Positions 7,745 to 17,781 are shown, counted from the first letter of the stretch. The stretch: DNA of 64,000 nt from Burkholderiales bacterium (GCA_016213325.1 JACRAY010000026.1:186001-250000), one strand, 5' to 3'. Made by a program: numbers and translations. The notes: generated by a model from the sequence alone, not told the origin.

Positions 7745-9130
7745 ATGCTCGAGCGCCTCGACCAGCCCATCGCCGCCATCGCCACCGCCCCCGGCCGCGG
7801 TGCCGTGGGCATCGTGCGGGTTTCGGCCAAGGACGTGCGCCCCATCATCGAAGCCGTCTGCGGCCGCGCGCTGGAGCCGCGCGAAGCGACTTACCTGCCC
7901 TTCAAGGCGGCCGACGGCAACGCCATCGACCAGGGCCTGGCCATCCACTTCCCGGCGCCGCATTCCTACACCGGCGAAGACGTGCTGGAATTGCAGGCGC
8001 ACGGCGGCCCGGTGGTGCTGCAGCTGCTGCTGGCGCGCTGCCTCGAAGCCGGCGCGGCGATCAACCTGCGCGTGGCCGAGCCCGGCGAGTTCACGCGCCG
8101 TGCCTTCCTCAACGACAAGCTCGACCTGGCGCAGGCCGAGGCGGTCGCCGACCTGATCGACGCATCGACCGAAGCCGCCGCGCGCAGCGCAAGCCGGTCG
8201 CTGGCCGGCGAGTTCTCGCACGAGGTGCACACGTTGCGCGACGGGCTGGTCCACCTGCGCATGCTGGTCGAGGCCACGCTCGACTTCCCGGAAGAAGAAA
8301 TCGACTTCCTGCAGAAAGCCGACGCCGCCGGCCAGCTCGCGCGCCTGCAGGAACAGCTGGCCCGCGTGTTGCAGCGCGCACAGCAGGGCGCGTTGCTGCG
8401 CGAAGGCATCAAGGTGGTGATTGCGGGGCAGCCCAATGCGGGCAAGAGCTCGCTGCTGAACGCGCTGGCCGGCGCCGAGCTGGCCATCGTCACGCCGATC
8501 CCCGGCACCACGCGCGACGTGGTCAGCCAGACCATCCAGATCGAAGGCGTGCCGCTGCACGTGATCGACACCGCGGGCTTGCGCGAAGGCGGCGACGTGG
8601 TGGAACGCATCGGCATCGAACGCGCCTGGGACCAGATCGAAGGCGCTGACGCCATCGTGTTCCTGCACGACCTGACGCGCGCCGATGAGATGGAATACGT
8701 GCAGGCCGACGAGCGCATCGCGCGCGACCTGGCCGACCGGCTGCCGGGGCAGGTGCCGGTGGTGGATGTGTGGAACAAGGTGGATGTCATCCCCGCGAAG
8801 GCGGGGACCCAGGGCGCCCTGTCGCTCGACCTGTCCGCCAAGACCGGCCAAGGCATCGACACCCTGCGGCAGCGCCTGCTCGAAATCGCCGGGTGGCAAG
8901 CCTCGCCCGAAGGCGTGTTCATCGCCCGCGAGCGCCATGTGCAGGCGCTGCGCCGCGCGGGCGGCCACTTGCAGGCGGCCGAAGAACTACTGGCCCTGCA
9001 GGCCGAGGCGCTCGACCTGCTGGCCGAAGAGCTGCGCCTCGCGCAGAACGCGCTGAACGAGATCACCGGCGAGTTCGGCGCCGACGACTTGCTGGGCGTC
9101 ATCTTTTCGCGCTTCTGCATCGGCAAGTAA
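7745..9130 (+). CDS. mnmE: tRNA modification GTPase MnmE
   Basis: Works with MnmG to make 5-carboxymethylaminomethyl-uridine at tRNA wobble position 34. 461 residues from the ATG at 7745 ([19 protein letters not shown]). An upstream ATG at 7712 lies within the R1 repeat and is rejected. N-terminal folate-binding domain, G domain with [10 protein letters not shown] (G1), DTAG (G3) and NKVD (G4), and the diagnostic C-terminal CIGK. Between G4 and the SAKTG G5 motif the chain carries VIPAKAGTQ, the translation of a dispersed repeat. Confidence 0.97.
   Translation: MLERLDQPIAAIATAPGRGAVGIVRVSAKDVRPIIEAVCGRALEPREATYLPFKAADGNAIDQGLAIHFPAPHSYTGEDVLELQAHGGPVVLQLLLARCLEAGAAINLRVAEPGEFTRRAFLNDKLDLAQAEAVADLIDASTEAAARSASRSLAGEFSHEVHTLRDGLVHLRMLVEATLDFPEEEIDFLQKADAAGQLARLQEQLARVLQRAQQGALLREGIKVVIAGQPNAGKSSLLNALAGAELAIVTPIPGTTRDVVSQTIQIEGVPLHVIDTAGLREGGDVVERIGIERAWDQIEGADAIVFLHDLTRADEMEYVQADERIARDLADRLPGQVPVVDVWNKVDVIPAKAGTQGALSLDLSAKTGQGIDTLRQRLLEIAGWQASPEGVFIARERHVQALRRAGGHLQAAEELLALQAEALDLLAEELRLAQNALNEITGEFGADDLLGVIFSRFCIGK
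8786..8812. repeat. Dispersed repeat element inside mnmE
   Basis: The stem CCCCGC-GAAG-GCGGGG with a leading GTCAT lies within the mnmE reading frame and encodes VIPAKAGTQ (about residues 347-356). A related GTCATTCCCGCGAAG half-element is at 57700. It sits in the surface loop between the G4 and G5 motifs of the GTPase. Confidence 0.7.
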
Positions 9131-10813
9131 GCGCAGCGACCCGCTTTGCTGGCGCAGCACGCGCGGCCATGGTTGCGGCAAGTCCGTGCACACGATGGAC
9201 TCTTCCACCCGGTCGACCGGCATGCCGGTGCGCTGCAGTTCATCGGACGGCCACACCACCACGGCGCGCTCGACCACCCGGTTCATGCACAAGGCGCGCA
9301 GCGCGCCGACTGGCACGGCCACGCGCAAGCGTGCACTGCCCACCCCGGCATCGGCGCCGCAGGCCCAACCGGTGGTGTCCGGCCAGCTGCATTCACGCAG
9401 GCCCATGGCCACTTCTTCGATGAACTGCGGCTCCACCACCACCAGCAGCACCGGGATGCGGCCCGGCAGCTCGCCCAGCAACTGCGTCGCCAGCGCCACC
9501 GGGTCCTGCCCCGCGGCGATCATCGCGTCGATGCCGGGTGTCGCATTGGCTTCGATGAAGAAGCCGCCGGGGCGCGAGATGTCCTCGGTGATGTAGTCGA
9601 CGCCGCAGTACTGGATGTTCAGCGCGCGCGCCAGCGACTCGGCGGCGCGTGCCACGTCGGCGTGCACGCGCGCGGTCTCGTCGATGCAGATGCCGCCGGT
9701 GGACAGGTTGGAGTTGCTGCGCAGCTTCAAGGTGCGCCCTGCTTCGGGCACCGCCTGCAGGCTGGCGCCCTGCGCGGCCAGCTGCCGCTCGAGCACTTCG
9801 TCGAACTTGATGGGCCGCAGGTAGCGGCTCTTGGGCATGTTGCGCGAGCGCGGCCGGTTCAGCTCGTCGATGAGCTCCTTCACCGTGCGCTCGCCGTCGC
9901 CCACCACCGACGAGGGCTCGCGGCGGATGGCGGCGACCAGCCTGCCTTCGAGCACCGTGAGCCGGTGGTCGGAGCCGCGGGCGAACTTCTCGATGAGGAT
10001 CGGGTGTTGCGTCATGGCGCGCGCCGCGTCGAACGCAGTTTCCAGTTGGGCCAGGTCGCGAATGCCGGCCGTCACGCCGCGGCCGGCACCCAGGTCGTTG
10101 GGCTTCAGCACGCAGGGCCAGCCGATCTTGCGCGCGGCCGCCGGCAGGTCGTGGCGTTCGGACACCAGCGCGAAACCGGGCGTCGGCATGCCCAGCGACA
10201 CCATCAGCGCCTTGGTCCGCACCTTGTCGCGCTGCAGGCGGGTGCCGATGGCGCTGTCGTCGATCGACTGTGTCTCCTCGAACACGCGCGAGCGCCGTCC
10301 CCAGCCGAATTGCCAGTGCTTGCCCGCGGGCAGCCACTGCTGGTAAGGAATGCCGCGCACGCGAGCGCCCTGCATCAGCACGCGCGCCTGGTAGTCGGGG
10401 TGCCACTGCCTGCAGCGCTCCCACAGCGCTTCGAGCTGCCGGTCGGCTGCTTCGAGGTCCAGGCCCTCGGGACGCGCGGCCTGCGAGACCAGGGATGCTG
10501 CCAGCTCCAGCGCCGCTCGGCTGGTGGCCAGGTGGTGGTAGCCGAGCCAGGCGATGGGCCCTTCGCCGCCCGGGCGCGCACCGGCTGCGTGGATGAAGCC
10601 GCGGATTTCGTTGAGCGCGCCTAGCGACCATTGCGCGATGCAGTCGGCCTCGCCTGCACACTCACCCACCCAGTCGGGGAACGCCTCGCGCATGCGCGAG
10701 ATGGCCAGCGGCCCGTCACCGTCCGGCCCTTTGACGATGCGTACAACGACGACGGGTTCTGCGGCGAAAGGATTCGGCCCGGCGTATTCGGCGAGGTGCA
10801 ACACGGACAACAT
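8987..10813 (-). CDS. Cyanophycin synthetase-like ATP-grasp protein lacking a functional Mur ligase domain
   Basis: 608 residues from the ATG at 10813; an in-frame ATG at 10870 is also possible. After a ~200-residue N-terminal part, residues ~205-460 match the ATP-grasp half of Cph[28 protein letters not shown], the NANLSTGG-like motif [13 protein letters not shown], and the metal-site motif [12 protein letters not shown]. CphA continues with a Mur-ligase domain (GTNGKT P-loop). Here only ~100 residues follow GRIPV and no P-loop is visible. The last 48 codons run antisense into mnmE, so the terminal tail is probably not under selection. Amide-bond formation on an amino acid or peptide is likely; the substrate is unknown. 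Confidence 0.75.
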   Translation of the reverse strand: MLSVLHLAEYAGPNPFAAEPVVVVRIVKGPDGDGPLAISRMREAFPDWVGECAGEADCIAQWSLGALNEIRGFIHAAGARPGGEGPIAWLGYHHLATSRAALELAASLVSQAARPEGLDLEAADRQLEALWERCRQWHPDYQARVLMQGARVRGIPYQQWLPAGKHWQFGWGRRSRVFEETQSIDDSAIGTRLQRDKVRTKALMVSLGMPTPGFALVSERHDLPAAARKIGWPCVLKPNDLGAGRGVTAGIRDLAQLETAFDAARAMTQHPILIEKFARGSDHRLTVLEGRLVAAIRREPSSVVGDGERTVKELIDELNRPRSRNMPKSRYLRPIKFDEVLERQLAAQGASLQAVPEAGRTLKLRSNSNLSTGGICIDETARVHADVARAAESLARALNIQYCGVDYITEDISRPGGFFIEANATPGIDAMIAAGQDPVALATQLLGELPGRIPVLLVVVEPQFIEEVAMGLRECSWPDTTGWACGADAGVGSARLRVAVPVGALRALCMNRVVERAVVVWPSDELQRTGMPVDRVEESIVCTDLPQPWPRVLRQQSGSLRLLADAEARKDDAQQVVGAELAGDLVQRVLREAQLFGQQVERLGLQGQ

Positions 10814-10945
10814 CGGCCGATCATCGCACCGGCCTGACCGCTCATCGCCGTTGGCGGTTACACCCGCCACGGCCGAGGTATCACGTGCAACCGCAAGTTA
10901 ACTGCGCTTGTGGCGCGGCGCGCAGCCCCGTACTGTGCAGCCACC

Positions 10946-11437
10946 ATGAACGCACCGCTTCGCCTCCCCATCCGCTTCGACGTGCAAGGCCTGCTGAAGG
11001 CGATCGCGCAGAACGACACCGAAGACTCGTTCAAGCCCGCGTTCACCAACGCGCAGTGGGAGCTGTTCGCCACCTACATGCAGCCGTTCGCGCTGTCCAA
11101 CGGGCAGGTGCTGATCGAGCAGAACGCCACCGACCGCACGGTGTACGTGGTCGAGGCCGGGCAGCTCACGGTGCATTACGAAGACGCCAAGGGGCGGCTG
11201 CGCATCGCCACGGTGGGCCCCGGCTCCGCCGTCGGTGAAGGCGCGTTCTTCTCGCGCCTGCCACGCAGCGCCACCGTCACGGCGTCCACCGCGTGCAAGA
11301 TCTGGTCGCTCACGCCGATCCGCTTCACCGAGCTGACCAATCGCCAGCCGACGCTGGCCGTGGAAGTCGCGATGGCGCTGGGCTCGCTGGTGTCACGGCG
11401 CCTGTCCAACCGCCCGAAGCGCGTGGCGGTGACCTGA
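10946..11437 (+). CDS. Cyclic nucleotide-binding domain protein (stand-alone, 1)
   Basis: 163 residues from the ATG at 10946. One cNMP-binding beta-roll covers residues ~45-150, with GQVLIEQNATDRTVYVVEAGQL and the phosphate-binding cassette GEGAFFSRLPRSATVTA, where the Arg-Ser-Ala pattern is intact. There is no HTH after the domain, so it is not a Crp-type regulator but a free-standing sensor or adaptor. A similar protein lies 1.5 kb downstream. Confidence 0.8.
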   Translation: MNAPLRLPIRFDVQGLLKAIAQNDTEDSFKPAFTNAQWELFATYMQPFALSNGQVLIEQNATDRTVYVVEAGQLTVHYEDAKGRLRIATVGPGSAVGEGAFFSRLPRSATVTASTACKIWSLTPIRFTELTNRQPTLAVEVAMALGSLVSRRLSNRPKRVAVT

Positions 11438-11598
11438 GGCGGTTTGCTGCAGCGCAACTTATTTCACGGAAGTGCCTGTCCGCGCGGGGCAATCGCACGG
11501 TGTTGTGACTTAGTACGCTGCAAATTTCCAGCGCCGGACTACACTGCGCTAAGAGAAGTTTGCAAACCAAAGGCCACTTTATGGCCCGGAGGACCGCG

Positions 11599-12399
11599 AT
11601 GTCCCTGTTCAGCTGGCTGACCCCCGCCAAGAAAAAATCCAAGGCCCCCGCCCAGCCCGACTCTTCAGGCCTGTCGCGCATGGATTCCACCAAGCCTTAC
11701 CCGCCGCGCGGGGGCCACCACGAGGACAACGCTCGCCCGGCCAACCGCAAGCACGAAAGGCTGGCGCGCCGCGAGCTGCTGTACGGCGTGGTGCGCGAAT
11801 GCATGGCCAAGGCCGGCGTGGTGTCGGCCAGCTACAAGTTCAAGGTGCTGTCGCTGGACGCGCGCGGCCGCGAATTCATGGTCATGGTCGACCTGGCGCG
11901 CGAATACGGCAGCGCCACCGGCGGCTTGGCCGAAATCGAAGTGATGGTGGCGCAGAGCGCCAAGGCACGCTACGACATCGTCATCACGGCGGTCTACTGG
12001 CGCATGGCCGACCACGTGGCGGTCGGCGTCAACGGCGCGCGGGCCGCACCGGTTTCCCGGCCGGCTCCCCTGGTGTCGCAGCCGGTGCCGCTGGTGTCGC
12101 AACCTACGCCGCTGGAGCCCGCAGCGGGCCCGCTGGCGCGGCAAGGCGGCCGGTTCGAGGCGATCCAGGCCGACGAGGTGGCGGCGTTCAAGAAGGCACT
12201 GGCGGCCGGTGTCACCGGCTCCGAAGCGCTGGCGGCCGCCGGCGGCGCCAATGCCAAGAGTTTCGATGGCACGCCGATGCACGGGCCGCAGAGCTACACG
12301 CTGCTGACCGGCTTTGAAGACACCGAACTGTGCGAAGAAGGCGCCCCGCCCGGACCGGCCGGCCCCCTCAGCGCCACCCAGTACGGCGAGCTACGGTAG
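11599..12399 (+). CDS. Conserved hypothetical protein with Pro/Val repeat linker
   Basis: 266 residues from the ATG at 11599, chosen because GGAGG lies 6 bases upstream. I do not recognise a named family. A basic N-terminus (LTPAKKKSKAP) leads to a mixed alpha/beta region at ~45-145 containing REFMVMVDLAREYG and YDIVITAVYWRMADH. A linker follows with near-repeats of PLVSQPVPLVSQPTPL, then a C-terminal ~90 residues. No signal peptide or membrane helix. It sits between two cNMP-binding proteins, which may point to a common signalling role (inference). Confidence 0.6.
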   Translation: MSLFSWLTPAKKKSKAPAQPDSSGLSRMDSTKPYPPRGGHHEDNARPANRKHERLARRELLYGVVRECMAKAGVVSASYKFKVLSLDARGREFMVMVDLAREYGSATGGLAEIEVMVAQSAKARYDIVITAVYWRMADHVAVGVNGARAAPVSRPAPLVSQPVPLVSQPTPLEPAAGPLARQGGRFEAIQADEVAAFKKALAAGVTGSEALAAAGGANAKSFDGTPMHGPQSYTLLTGFEDTELCEEGAPPGPAGPLSATQYGELR

Positions 12400-12497
12400 A
12401 GCTTTCACCCCGCACTAGAGTGGGGCATTAGCCCAAAAAGGTTACACCGGTTCTACACTCCGCCCCTTCGGCCGATGGGCCGTTGGGAGCGTGAGCC

Positions 12498-12947
12498 ATG
12501 AACGTCGATCAACTTGTGGATGCCGTCAACCGCCTCGAGAGGCGCGACGCGCTGCAATGCAAGCTGGCCGCCGAAGAATGGAAAGCGCTGGCGCCCTACC
12601 TGTCGGTGCGGTTCCTGCGCGTGGGCGAAGCCATCGTGCACGAGGGTGAGGACGACCGCGAGGTGTTCATCGTGGCCGAAGGCGAAGTCGACGTGTCGGT
12701 GCAGGGGCATGTGATCGCGTCGCTCGGCCCGGGCAACGTGGTCGGTGAATGTGCCTTTTTCTCCGGCTTGCCGCGCAGCGCCACCGTCACGCCGGTGCAA
12801 CCGGGCGTGGCCTGGGCGCTCAACTGGCAGCGCTTCGATTTGCTGGCACACAAGCATCCGCGGCTGGCAGTGCATCTGCTGAAGGGCTTGGCCACCGTGA
12901 TGGCCGTTCGCATGCGCGAGGCGGTGTTGGTCGAGCAGTTCGCGTAA
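12498..12947 (+). CDS. Cyclic nucleotide-binding domain protein (stand-alone, 2)
   Basis: 149 residues. The cNMP-binding fold spans ~25-130: GEAIVHEGEDDREVFIVAEGEV followed by the phosphate cassette GECAFFSGLPRSATVTP. Like the protein at 10946 it has no HTH and no enzymatic partner domain. The two share the cassette pattern but differ elsewhere, so this is not a recent duplication. Downstream is a degraded R1-like repeat (TTGTCATCCCGGGCTTGA) from about 12950. Confidence 0.8.
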   Translation: MNVDQLVDAVNRLERRDALQCKLAAEEWKALAPYLSVRFLRVGEAIVHEGEDDREVFIVAEGEVDVSVQGHVIASLGPGNVVGECAFFSGLPRSATVTPVQPGVAWALNWQRFDLLAHKHPRLAVHLLKGLATVMAVRMREAVLVEQFA

Positions 12948-12975
12948 TTTGTCATCCCGGGCTTGACGAAGCTTC

Positions 12976-13545
12976 TCAATGCCCATCGAAATGCACAAAC
13001 GTGTGCACCTGCAACCCACCCTCCCGCAACCTCCCCGACCCCCCCAGCTCCGGCAAATCCACGATCGCACACCCCTCGATCACCGTCGCCCCCAACTTCT
13101 CCAGCAGCTTCTTGCCCGCCATCATGGTGCCGCCGGTGGCGATCAGGTCGTCCACCAGCAGCACGCGCTGACCGGGATGCACCGCGTCGGTGTGCAGTTC
13201 CACCGTGGCACTGCCGTACTCCAGCTCGTAGGTCTCTTCCACCGTCGTAAAGGGCAGCTTGCCCTTCTTGCGGATCGGCACGAATCCCACGCCCAGTTCG
13301 TAGGCCACCACCGCGCCGATGATGAAACCGCGCGCGTCCAGCCCCGCCACCACGTCGGGCCGGCGCGCCATGTAGCGGTGCACGAAGGCGTCGATCAGCA
13401 CGCGGAACACCTTCGGGTCCTGCAGCAGCGGCGTGATGTCGCGAAACTGCACGCCCGGCGCCGGCCAGTCCGGCACGGTGCGGATGTGGCTGCGCAAGTA
13501 GTCGCCGATGCTCTTGCCGATCAGGGAACCGTCGTCGTCGTCCAT
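12976..13545 (-). CDS. apt: Adenine phosphoribosyltransferase
   Basis: Purine salvage: adenine + PRPP to AMP + PPi. 189 residues, normal length. [12 protein letters not shown] near the N-terminus, [11 protein letters not shown] in the middle, and the PRPP-binding signature [13 protein letters not shown] are all intact. It starts 4 bases after the Kef-type antiporter gene stops, so it is probably the distal gene of that operon. Confidence 0.96.
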   Translation of the reverse strand: MDDDDGSLIGKSIGDYLRSHIRTVPDWPAPGVQFRDITPLLQDPKVFRVLIDAFVHRYMARRPDVVAGLDARGFIIGAVVAYELGVGFVPIRKKGKLPFTTVEETYELEYGSATVELHTDAVHPGQRVLLVDDLIATGGTMMAGKKLLEKLGATVIEGCAIVDLPELGGSGRLREGGLQVHTFVHFDGH

Positions 13546-13549
13546 CGCA

Positions 13550-15535
13550 TCATCCCTTCAGCAGAATCTCTTCGGCCATGGCCAGCGTCTCGGGCCGGCC
13601 CGACAGCACCAGCGTGTCGCCGTCCTGCAGCGGCGGGTCGCTCTCGGGATCCACCGCCTGGCCGTTGCTGCGGCGCATGCTGACCACGCGCACGCCTTGC
13701 GCGTGCAGCGCAAACTGGCTGAGCGCGCGACCCAGCGCGCGTGCGCCCAGCGGCATGGTCAGCGACGTCAGGCGCTCCTGCTCCATGTCTTCGGAGCTGT
13801 CGTCGTCGGCGCCGTGGAAGTAGCCGCGCAGCAGGTTGTAGCGCGCGTCGCGCTGGTCCTGCACGATGCGGATGACGCGGCGCATGGGCACGCCCACCAG
13901 CGCCAGCGCATGGCTCGCGAGCATCAGCGAGGCTTCCAGCGTTTCGGGCACCACCTCGGTGGCGCCGGCGGCCATCAGTTTCTCCAGGTCGCGGTCGTCG
14001 GCGGTGCGCACGATCACCGGCACCTGCGGCGCATGCGCCCGCGCGCTGGCCAGCACCTTCTCGGCGCTGGCCACGTCGAGGTAGCTCACCACCACCGCAC
14101 TGGCGCGCGCCAGCCCCGCGGCCATCAGCGCCTGCAGCCGGGCGGCGTCGCCGAACACCACCGAGTCGCCGGCCGCGGCGGCCTGCCGCACGCGGTCGGG
14201 GTCGAGGTCGAGCGCCATGTAGGGGATGCCTTCGCGCTCCAGCATGCGCGCCAGGTTCTGGCCGCAGCGGCCGTAGCCGCAGATGATCACGTGCTTGTTG
14301 GCGTTGATCGACTTGCGCGCGATGGTGGTCATCTGCAGCGACTGCATCATCCATTCGCTGGCCACCAGTTTCAGCACCAGGCGGTTGCTCCACTGGATGA
14401 TGAGCGGCGTGGCCAGCATCGACAGCACCATGCTCGCCAGGATGGGGTTCAGCAACTGCGGCGGGATCAGCTGGCTTTGCTGCGCCAGCGTCAGCAGCAC
14501 GAAGCCGAACTCGCCCGCCTGCGCCAGGTACAGGCCGGTGCGCATGGCGACGCCGGTCGAAGCGCCGAACAGGCGCGCCAGCGCGGTCACCAGCACCAGC
14601 TTGAAGAACACCGGCACGGTGACCAGCAACAGCACCAGCGACCAGCGGTCGAGCACCGGGCGCCAGTCCAGGATCATGCCGATGCTGATGAAGAACAGGC
14701 CCAGCAGCACGTCGTGGAACGGCCGGATGTCGGTTTCCACCTGGTGCTTGTATTCGGTTTCCGAAATCAGCATGCCCGCGATGAAGGCGCCCAGCGCCAG
14801 CGACAGGCCGGCCCGCTCGGTCAGCCACGCGAGCCCCAGCGTGATCAGCAGCAGGTTCAGCACGAACAGCTCTTCGCTCTTGCGCCGTGCCACCAGGGTC
14901 AGCCACCAGCGCATCACGGCCTGCCCGCCTATCAGGAGCAGCGCGACCAGCGCGATCGCCTTCAGGCCGGCGATGGCCAGCGCCATGAACAGCGTCTCGG
15001 CCGGGCTGCCCAGCGCCGGTATCAGCACCAGCAGCGGCACCACGGCCAGGTCCTGGAACAGCAGCACGCCCATCACGCGCTTGCCGTGCTCCGACTCCAG
15101 CTCCAGCCGCTCGGCCATCATCTTCACCACGATGGCGGTGCTGCTCATCGCCAGCGCCCCCGACAGGGCCAGCGCGGTCTGCCAGTTCATGCGCCACAGC
15201 GTGGGGGCCAGCACGCTCAGGAACAGAGAGCCCACCGTTCCCAGCAGGACGGTCAGCACCACCTGCGACAGGCCCAGCCCGAACACGTGCGCACGCATCG
15301 CGCGCAGCTTGGACAGGTTGAACTCCAGCCCGATCACGAACATCAGGAACACCACGCCGAATTCGCCCAGGTGGCGGATGCCTTCGGAATCCTTGGCCAG
15401 TGCCAGTGCGTTGGGCCCGATGATCACGCCCACTACCAGGTAGCCGAGCATGGGCGGCAGCTTCAGGAAGCGGCACGCCACCACCCCCAGCACCGCGGCC
15501 AGCAGGTACAGCAGTGTCAGCTCCAGCGAGGTCAT
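13550..15535 (-). CDS. Monovalent cation:proton antiporter-2 (KefB/KefC type)
   Basis: CPA2-family K+ efflux/H+ exchange protein of the inner membrane. 661 residues. About 12 membrane segments fill residues 1-385, including the core motifs [10 protein letters not shown] and [10 protein letters not shown]. An RCK/TrkA-N Rossmann domain ([17 protein letters not shown]) runs from about 405 to 520, and a TrkA-C-like domain from about 575 to 655 ([13 protein letters not shown]). The regulatory KefF/KefG oxidoreductase is not adjacent. It is divergent from kdsD with 48 bases between the starts. Choice between KefB and KefC is not possible here. Confidence 0.92.
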   Translation of the reverse strand: MTSLELTLLYLLAAVLGVVACRFLKLPPMLGYLVVGVIIGPNALALAKDSEGIRHLGEFGVVFLMFVIGLEFNLSKLRAMRAHVFGLGLSQVVLTVLLGTVGSLFLSVLAPTLWRMNWQTALALSGALAMSSTAIVVKMMAERLELESEHGKRVMGVLLFQDLAVVPLLVLIPALGSPAETLFMALAIAGLKAIALVALLLIGGQAVMRWWLTLVARRKSEELFVLNLLLITLGLAWLTERAGLSLALGAFIAGMLISETEYKHQVETDIRPFHDVLLGLFFISIGMILDWRPVLDRWSLVLLLVTVPVFFKLVLVTALARLFGASTGVAMRTGLYLAQAGEFGFVLLTLAQQSQLIPPQLLNPILASMVLSMLATPLIIQWSNRLVLKLVASEWMMQSLQMTTIARKSINANKHVIICGYGRCGQNLARMLEREGIPYMALDLDPDRVRQAAAAGDSVVFGDAARLQALMAAGLARASAVVVSYLDVASAEKVLASARAHAPQVPVIVRTADDRDLEKLMAAGATEVVPETLEASLMLASHALALVGVPMRRVIRIVQDQRDARYNLLRGYFHGADDDSSEDMEQERLTSLTMPLGARALGRALSQFALHAQGVRVVSMRRSNGQAVDPESDPPLQDGDTLVLSGRPETLAMAEEILLKG

Positions 15536-15583
15536 CCCCCGATGCTATATCGCCGCCGTGACAGCCCCCCGTAAAATCAAGGT

Positions 15584-16561
15584 ATGAACTTCGATCCCGA
15601 CCGCGCGGTGCGACTGGCCAAGGAAACGTTCGACATCGAGGCGGCCGCTGTCCTGGCGCTGAAGTCCAAGGTAGGCGAAACCTTCACGCAGGCCGTGCGC
15701 ATGATCCTGGACATCCCCGGCCGCGTGGTGGTGATGGGCATGGGCAAGAGCGGCCACGTGAGCCGCAAGATCGCGGCCACGCTCGCCTCCACCGGCACGC
15801 CCGCGATGTTCGTGCACCCGGCCGAAGCGAGCCACGGTGACCTGGGCATGATCACCAAGGGCGATCTGCTGCTGGCCGTGTCCAACAGCGGCGAGGTGGA
15901 AGAACTCACGCCGATCCTGCCGGTGGTCAAGCGCCTGGGCGTGCCGATGATCGCCATCACCGGCGGGCTCAAGTCCACGCTGGCGCGCCATGCCGACGTG
16001 GTGCTGGACAGCGGCGTCGAAAAGGAAGCCTGCCCGCACAACCTGGCGCCCACCGCCAGCACCACCGCGCAGATGGCGCTGGGCGATGCGCTGGCCGTCG
16101 CGCTGCTGGATGCGCGCGGCTTCGCGGCCGAGGACTTCGCGCGTTCGCACCCGGGCGGCTCGCTTGGGCGCAAGCTGCTCACGCTGGTGGGCGACGTCAT
16201 GCGCAGCGGCGACGCGCTGCCGCGCGTACTGCCCGACGCGCCGTTCTCCACGCTGATGCGCGAAATGGGCGCCAAGGGCATTGGCGCGTCGGCCGTGGTC
16301 GACGAGCAGGGGCAACTGGTGGGCATCTTCACCGCCGGCGACCTGCGCCGCCACGTGGAGCGCGGCACCGACCTGCGCGACAAGCTGGCGCACGAGATCA
16401 TGAACGCTAAGCCGCGCACCATAGGCGCCGACGCGCTGGCGGTGGAGGCGGCGCAGATCATGGAGCAGACGCGCGTGACGCTGCTGTTCGTGGTGGATGC
16501 CGACAACAAGCTGGTAGGCTCGGTGAACGCCAACGACCTGCTGCGCGCGAAGGTCATTTGA
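15584..16561 (+). CDS. kdsD: D-arabinose 5-phosphate isomerase
   Basis: Converts ribulose 5-phosphate to arabinose 5-phosphate, the first step of Kdo synthesis for lipopolysaccharide. 325 residues. SIS domain (GRVVVMGMGKSGHVSRKIAATLASTGTP; THE-like HPAEASHGDLGM) over ~40-180, then two CBS domains in ~205-325. The stop overlaps the kdsC start, so translation is coupled. Confidence 0.96.
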   Translation: MNFDPDRAVRLAKETFDIEAAAVLALKSKVGETFTQAVRMILDIPGRVVVMGMGKSGHVSRKIAATLASTGTPAMFVHPAEASHGDLGMITKGDLLLAVSNSGEVEELTPILPVVKRLGVPMIAITGGLKSTLARHADVVLDSGVEKEACPHNLAPTASTTAQMALGDALAVALLDARGFAAEDFARSHPGGSLGRKLLTLVGDVMRSGDALPRVLPDAPFSTLMREMGAKGIGASAVVDEQGQLVGIFTAGDLRRHVERGTDLRDKLAHEIMNAKPRTIGADALAVEAAQIMEQTRVTLLFVVDADNKLVGSVNANDLLRAKVI

Positions 16562-17103
16562 TCACTCCAACCCTCACCTTCCCCCCCGAGCTGCTGCTGG
16601 CCGCGCAAGGCGTGCGCGTGGCTTTCTTCGACGTGGACGGCGTGCTGACCGACGGCGGGCTGTACATCACCGAGCAGGGCGAGACGCTCAAGCGCTTCCA
16701 CATCCTCGACGGGCTGGGCCTGAAGCTGCTGCAGCGCGCGGGCATCACGCCGGTGGTGATCACCGGGCGCGACTCGCCGCCGCTGCGCAAGCGCCTGGAA
16801 GCGCTGGGCGTGACGCACGTGCGTTACGGCACCGAAGACAAGCTGCCCGCCGCCGAAGAGATGCTCGACCTGCTGGCCGTGCGCTGGGACGAAGCGGCCG
16901 CCATGGGCGACGACTGGCCCGACCTGCCGGTGCTGTCGCGCGTGGGCGTGCCGGTGGCGCCGCCCCATGCGCACGCCGAAGTGCGCGCCGTCGCGCGGCA
17001 CGTCACGCAAGCCGCCGCCGGCATGGGCGCGGCGCGCGAGTATTGCGACTTGCTGCTGGTGGCGAACGGCCGCTATTCGCAACTGCTCAAGGAATACGGC
17101 TGA
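16558..17103 (+). CDS. kdsC: 3-deoxy-manno-octulosonate-8-phosphatase
   Basis: HAD-family phosphatase that releases Kdo from Kdo 8-phosphate. 181 residues from a TTG start overlapping the kdsD stop. HAD motif I is FFDVDGVLTDGG, motif II is VVITGRDS, and motif III/IV is MGDDWPDLPVL. It lacks a cap domain as expected for KdsC. The last base of its stop is the first base of the lptC ATG. Confidence 0.96.
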   Translation: MITPTLTFPPELLLAAQGVRVAFFDVDGVLTDGGLYITEQGETLKRFHILDGLGLKLLQRAGITPVVITGRDSPPLRKRLEALGVTHVRYGTEDKLPAAEEMLDLLAVRWDEAAAMGDDWPDLPVLSRVGVPVAPPHAHAEVRAVARHVTQAAAGMGAAREYCDLLLVANGRYSQLLKEYG

Positions 17104-17723
17104 TGCGCACCGCCGCGGCGTTGTGGCGTGCCTGGGACCGGCTGTCGATCTACCTGCCCGTGATCCTGATGGGCCTGATGGCGCTGGGTACCTACTGGCT
17201 GGCGCGCAACACGCCCGACTTTTCGCTGCCGGGCGTGCAGCGCGTGCTGACCCACGAGCCCGACTACTTCATGCGCAAGTTCTCGGTGCGCAACTTCGAT
17301 GCGGGCGGGCGCCTGAAGAGCGAGGTCTTCGGCGCCGAGGCGCGGCACTTCCCCGACACCGACACCACCGAGATCGACCATCCGCGCATCCGCACTTTCA
17401 GCCCCGACGGGCTGCTGACGGTGGCCACGGCCAACCGGGCGCTGAGCAATGCCGACGGCTCCGAGGTGCAGTTGTTCGGCGACGCGGTGGTCACGCGCGA
17501 GGCCACGCCGGGCGCCAAGGCGCCCAACACGCCGCGGCTGGAGATCCGCAGCGACTTCCTGCACCTGTTCACGCAGGCCGAGCGCGTGCTGTCGCACAAG
17601 CCGGTGACGATCAAGCGCGGCGGCGACGAGTTCCGCGCCGACAGCTTCGAGTACAACCACCTCGACCGCGTGCTCGACCTGCGCGGGCAGGTGCGCGGCC
17701 AGATCGGGCCGCGCCAGCCATGA
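17103..17723 (+). CDS. lptC: LPS export ABC transporter periplasmic protein LptC
   Basis: Bitopic inner-membrane part of the Lpt bridge that passes LPS from LptB2FG to LptA. 206 residues from the ATG at 17103. One membrane helix (about 15-35, IYLPVILMGLMALGTYWL), then a beta-jellyroll with characteristic FSVRNFDAGGRLKSEVFG and FRADSFEYNHLDRVLDLRGQVRG. It follows kdsC by overlap. lptA and lptB, which usually come next, are absent; an SDR gene follows instead. Confidence 0.93.
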   Translation: MRTAAALWRAWDRLSIYLPVILMGLMALGTYWLARNTPDFSLPGVQRVLTHEPDYFMRKFSVRNFDAGGRLKSEVFGAEARHFPDTDTTEIDHPRIRTFSPDGLLTVATANRALSNADGSEVQLFGDAVVTREATPGAKAPNTPRLEIRSDFLHLFTQAERVLSHKPVTIKRGGDEFRADSFEYNHLDRVLDLRGQVRGQIGPRQP

Positions 17724-17750
17724 GGCGCCGGGCCGCCCCAAGGCTCATAG

Positions 17751-17774
17751 CCCCGCAGCGCGTAGCGCGGAGGG
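17751..17774. repeat. Short palindromic repeat, family R5 (copy 1)
   Basis: CCCCGCAGCGC-GTA-GCGCGGAGGG, an imperfect palindrome centred on GTA. A longer relative with the same centre is at 33915-33945. Its right arm contains GGAGGG, which lies 7 bases before the SDR start codon, so the repeat appears to supply that gene's ribosome-binding site. Confidence 0.5.
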
Positions 17775-17781
17775 AAGCCCA

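Noticed and set aside
13508..15574. 688-codon plus-strand open frame opposite the Kef antiporter
   Set aside because: Antisense shadow rich in His/Gln/Arg. The antiporter on the minus strand has membrane segments and a Rossmann motif.
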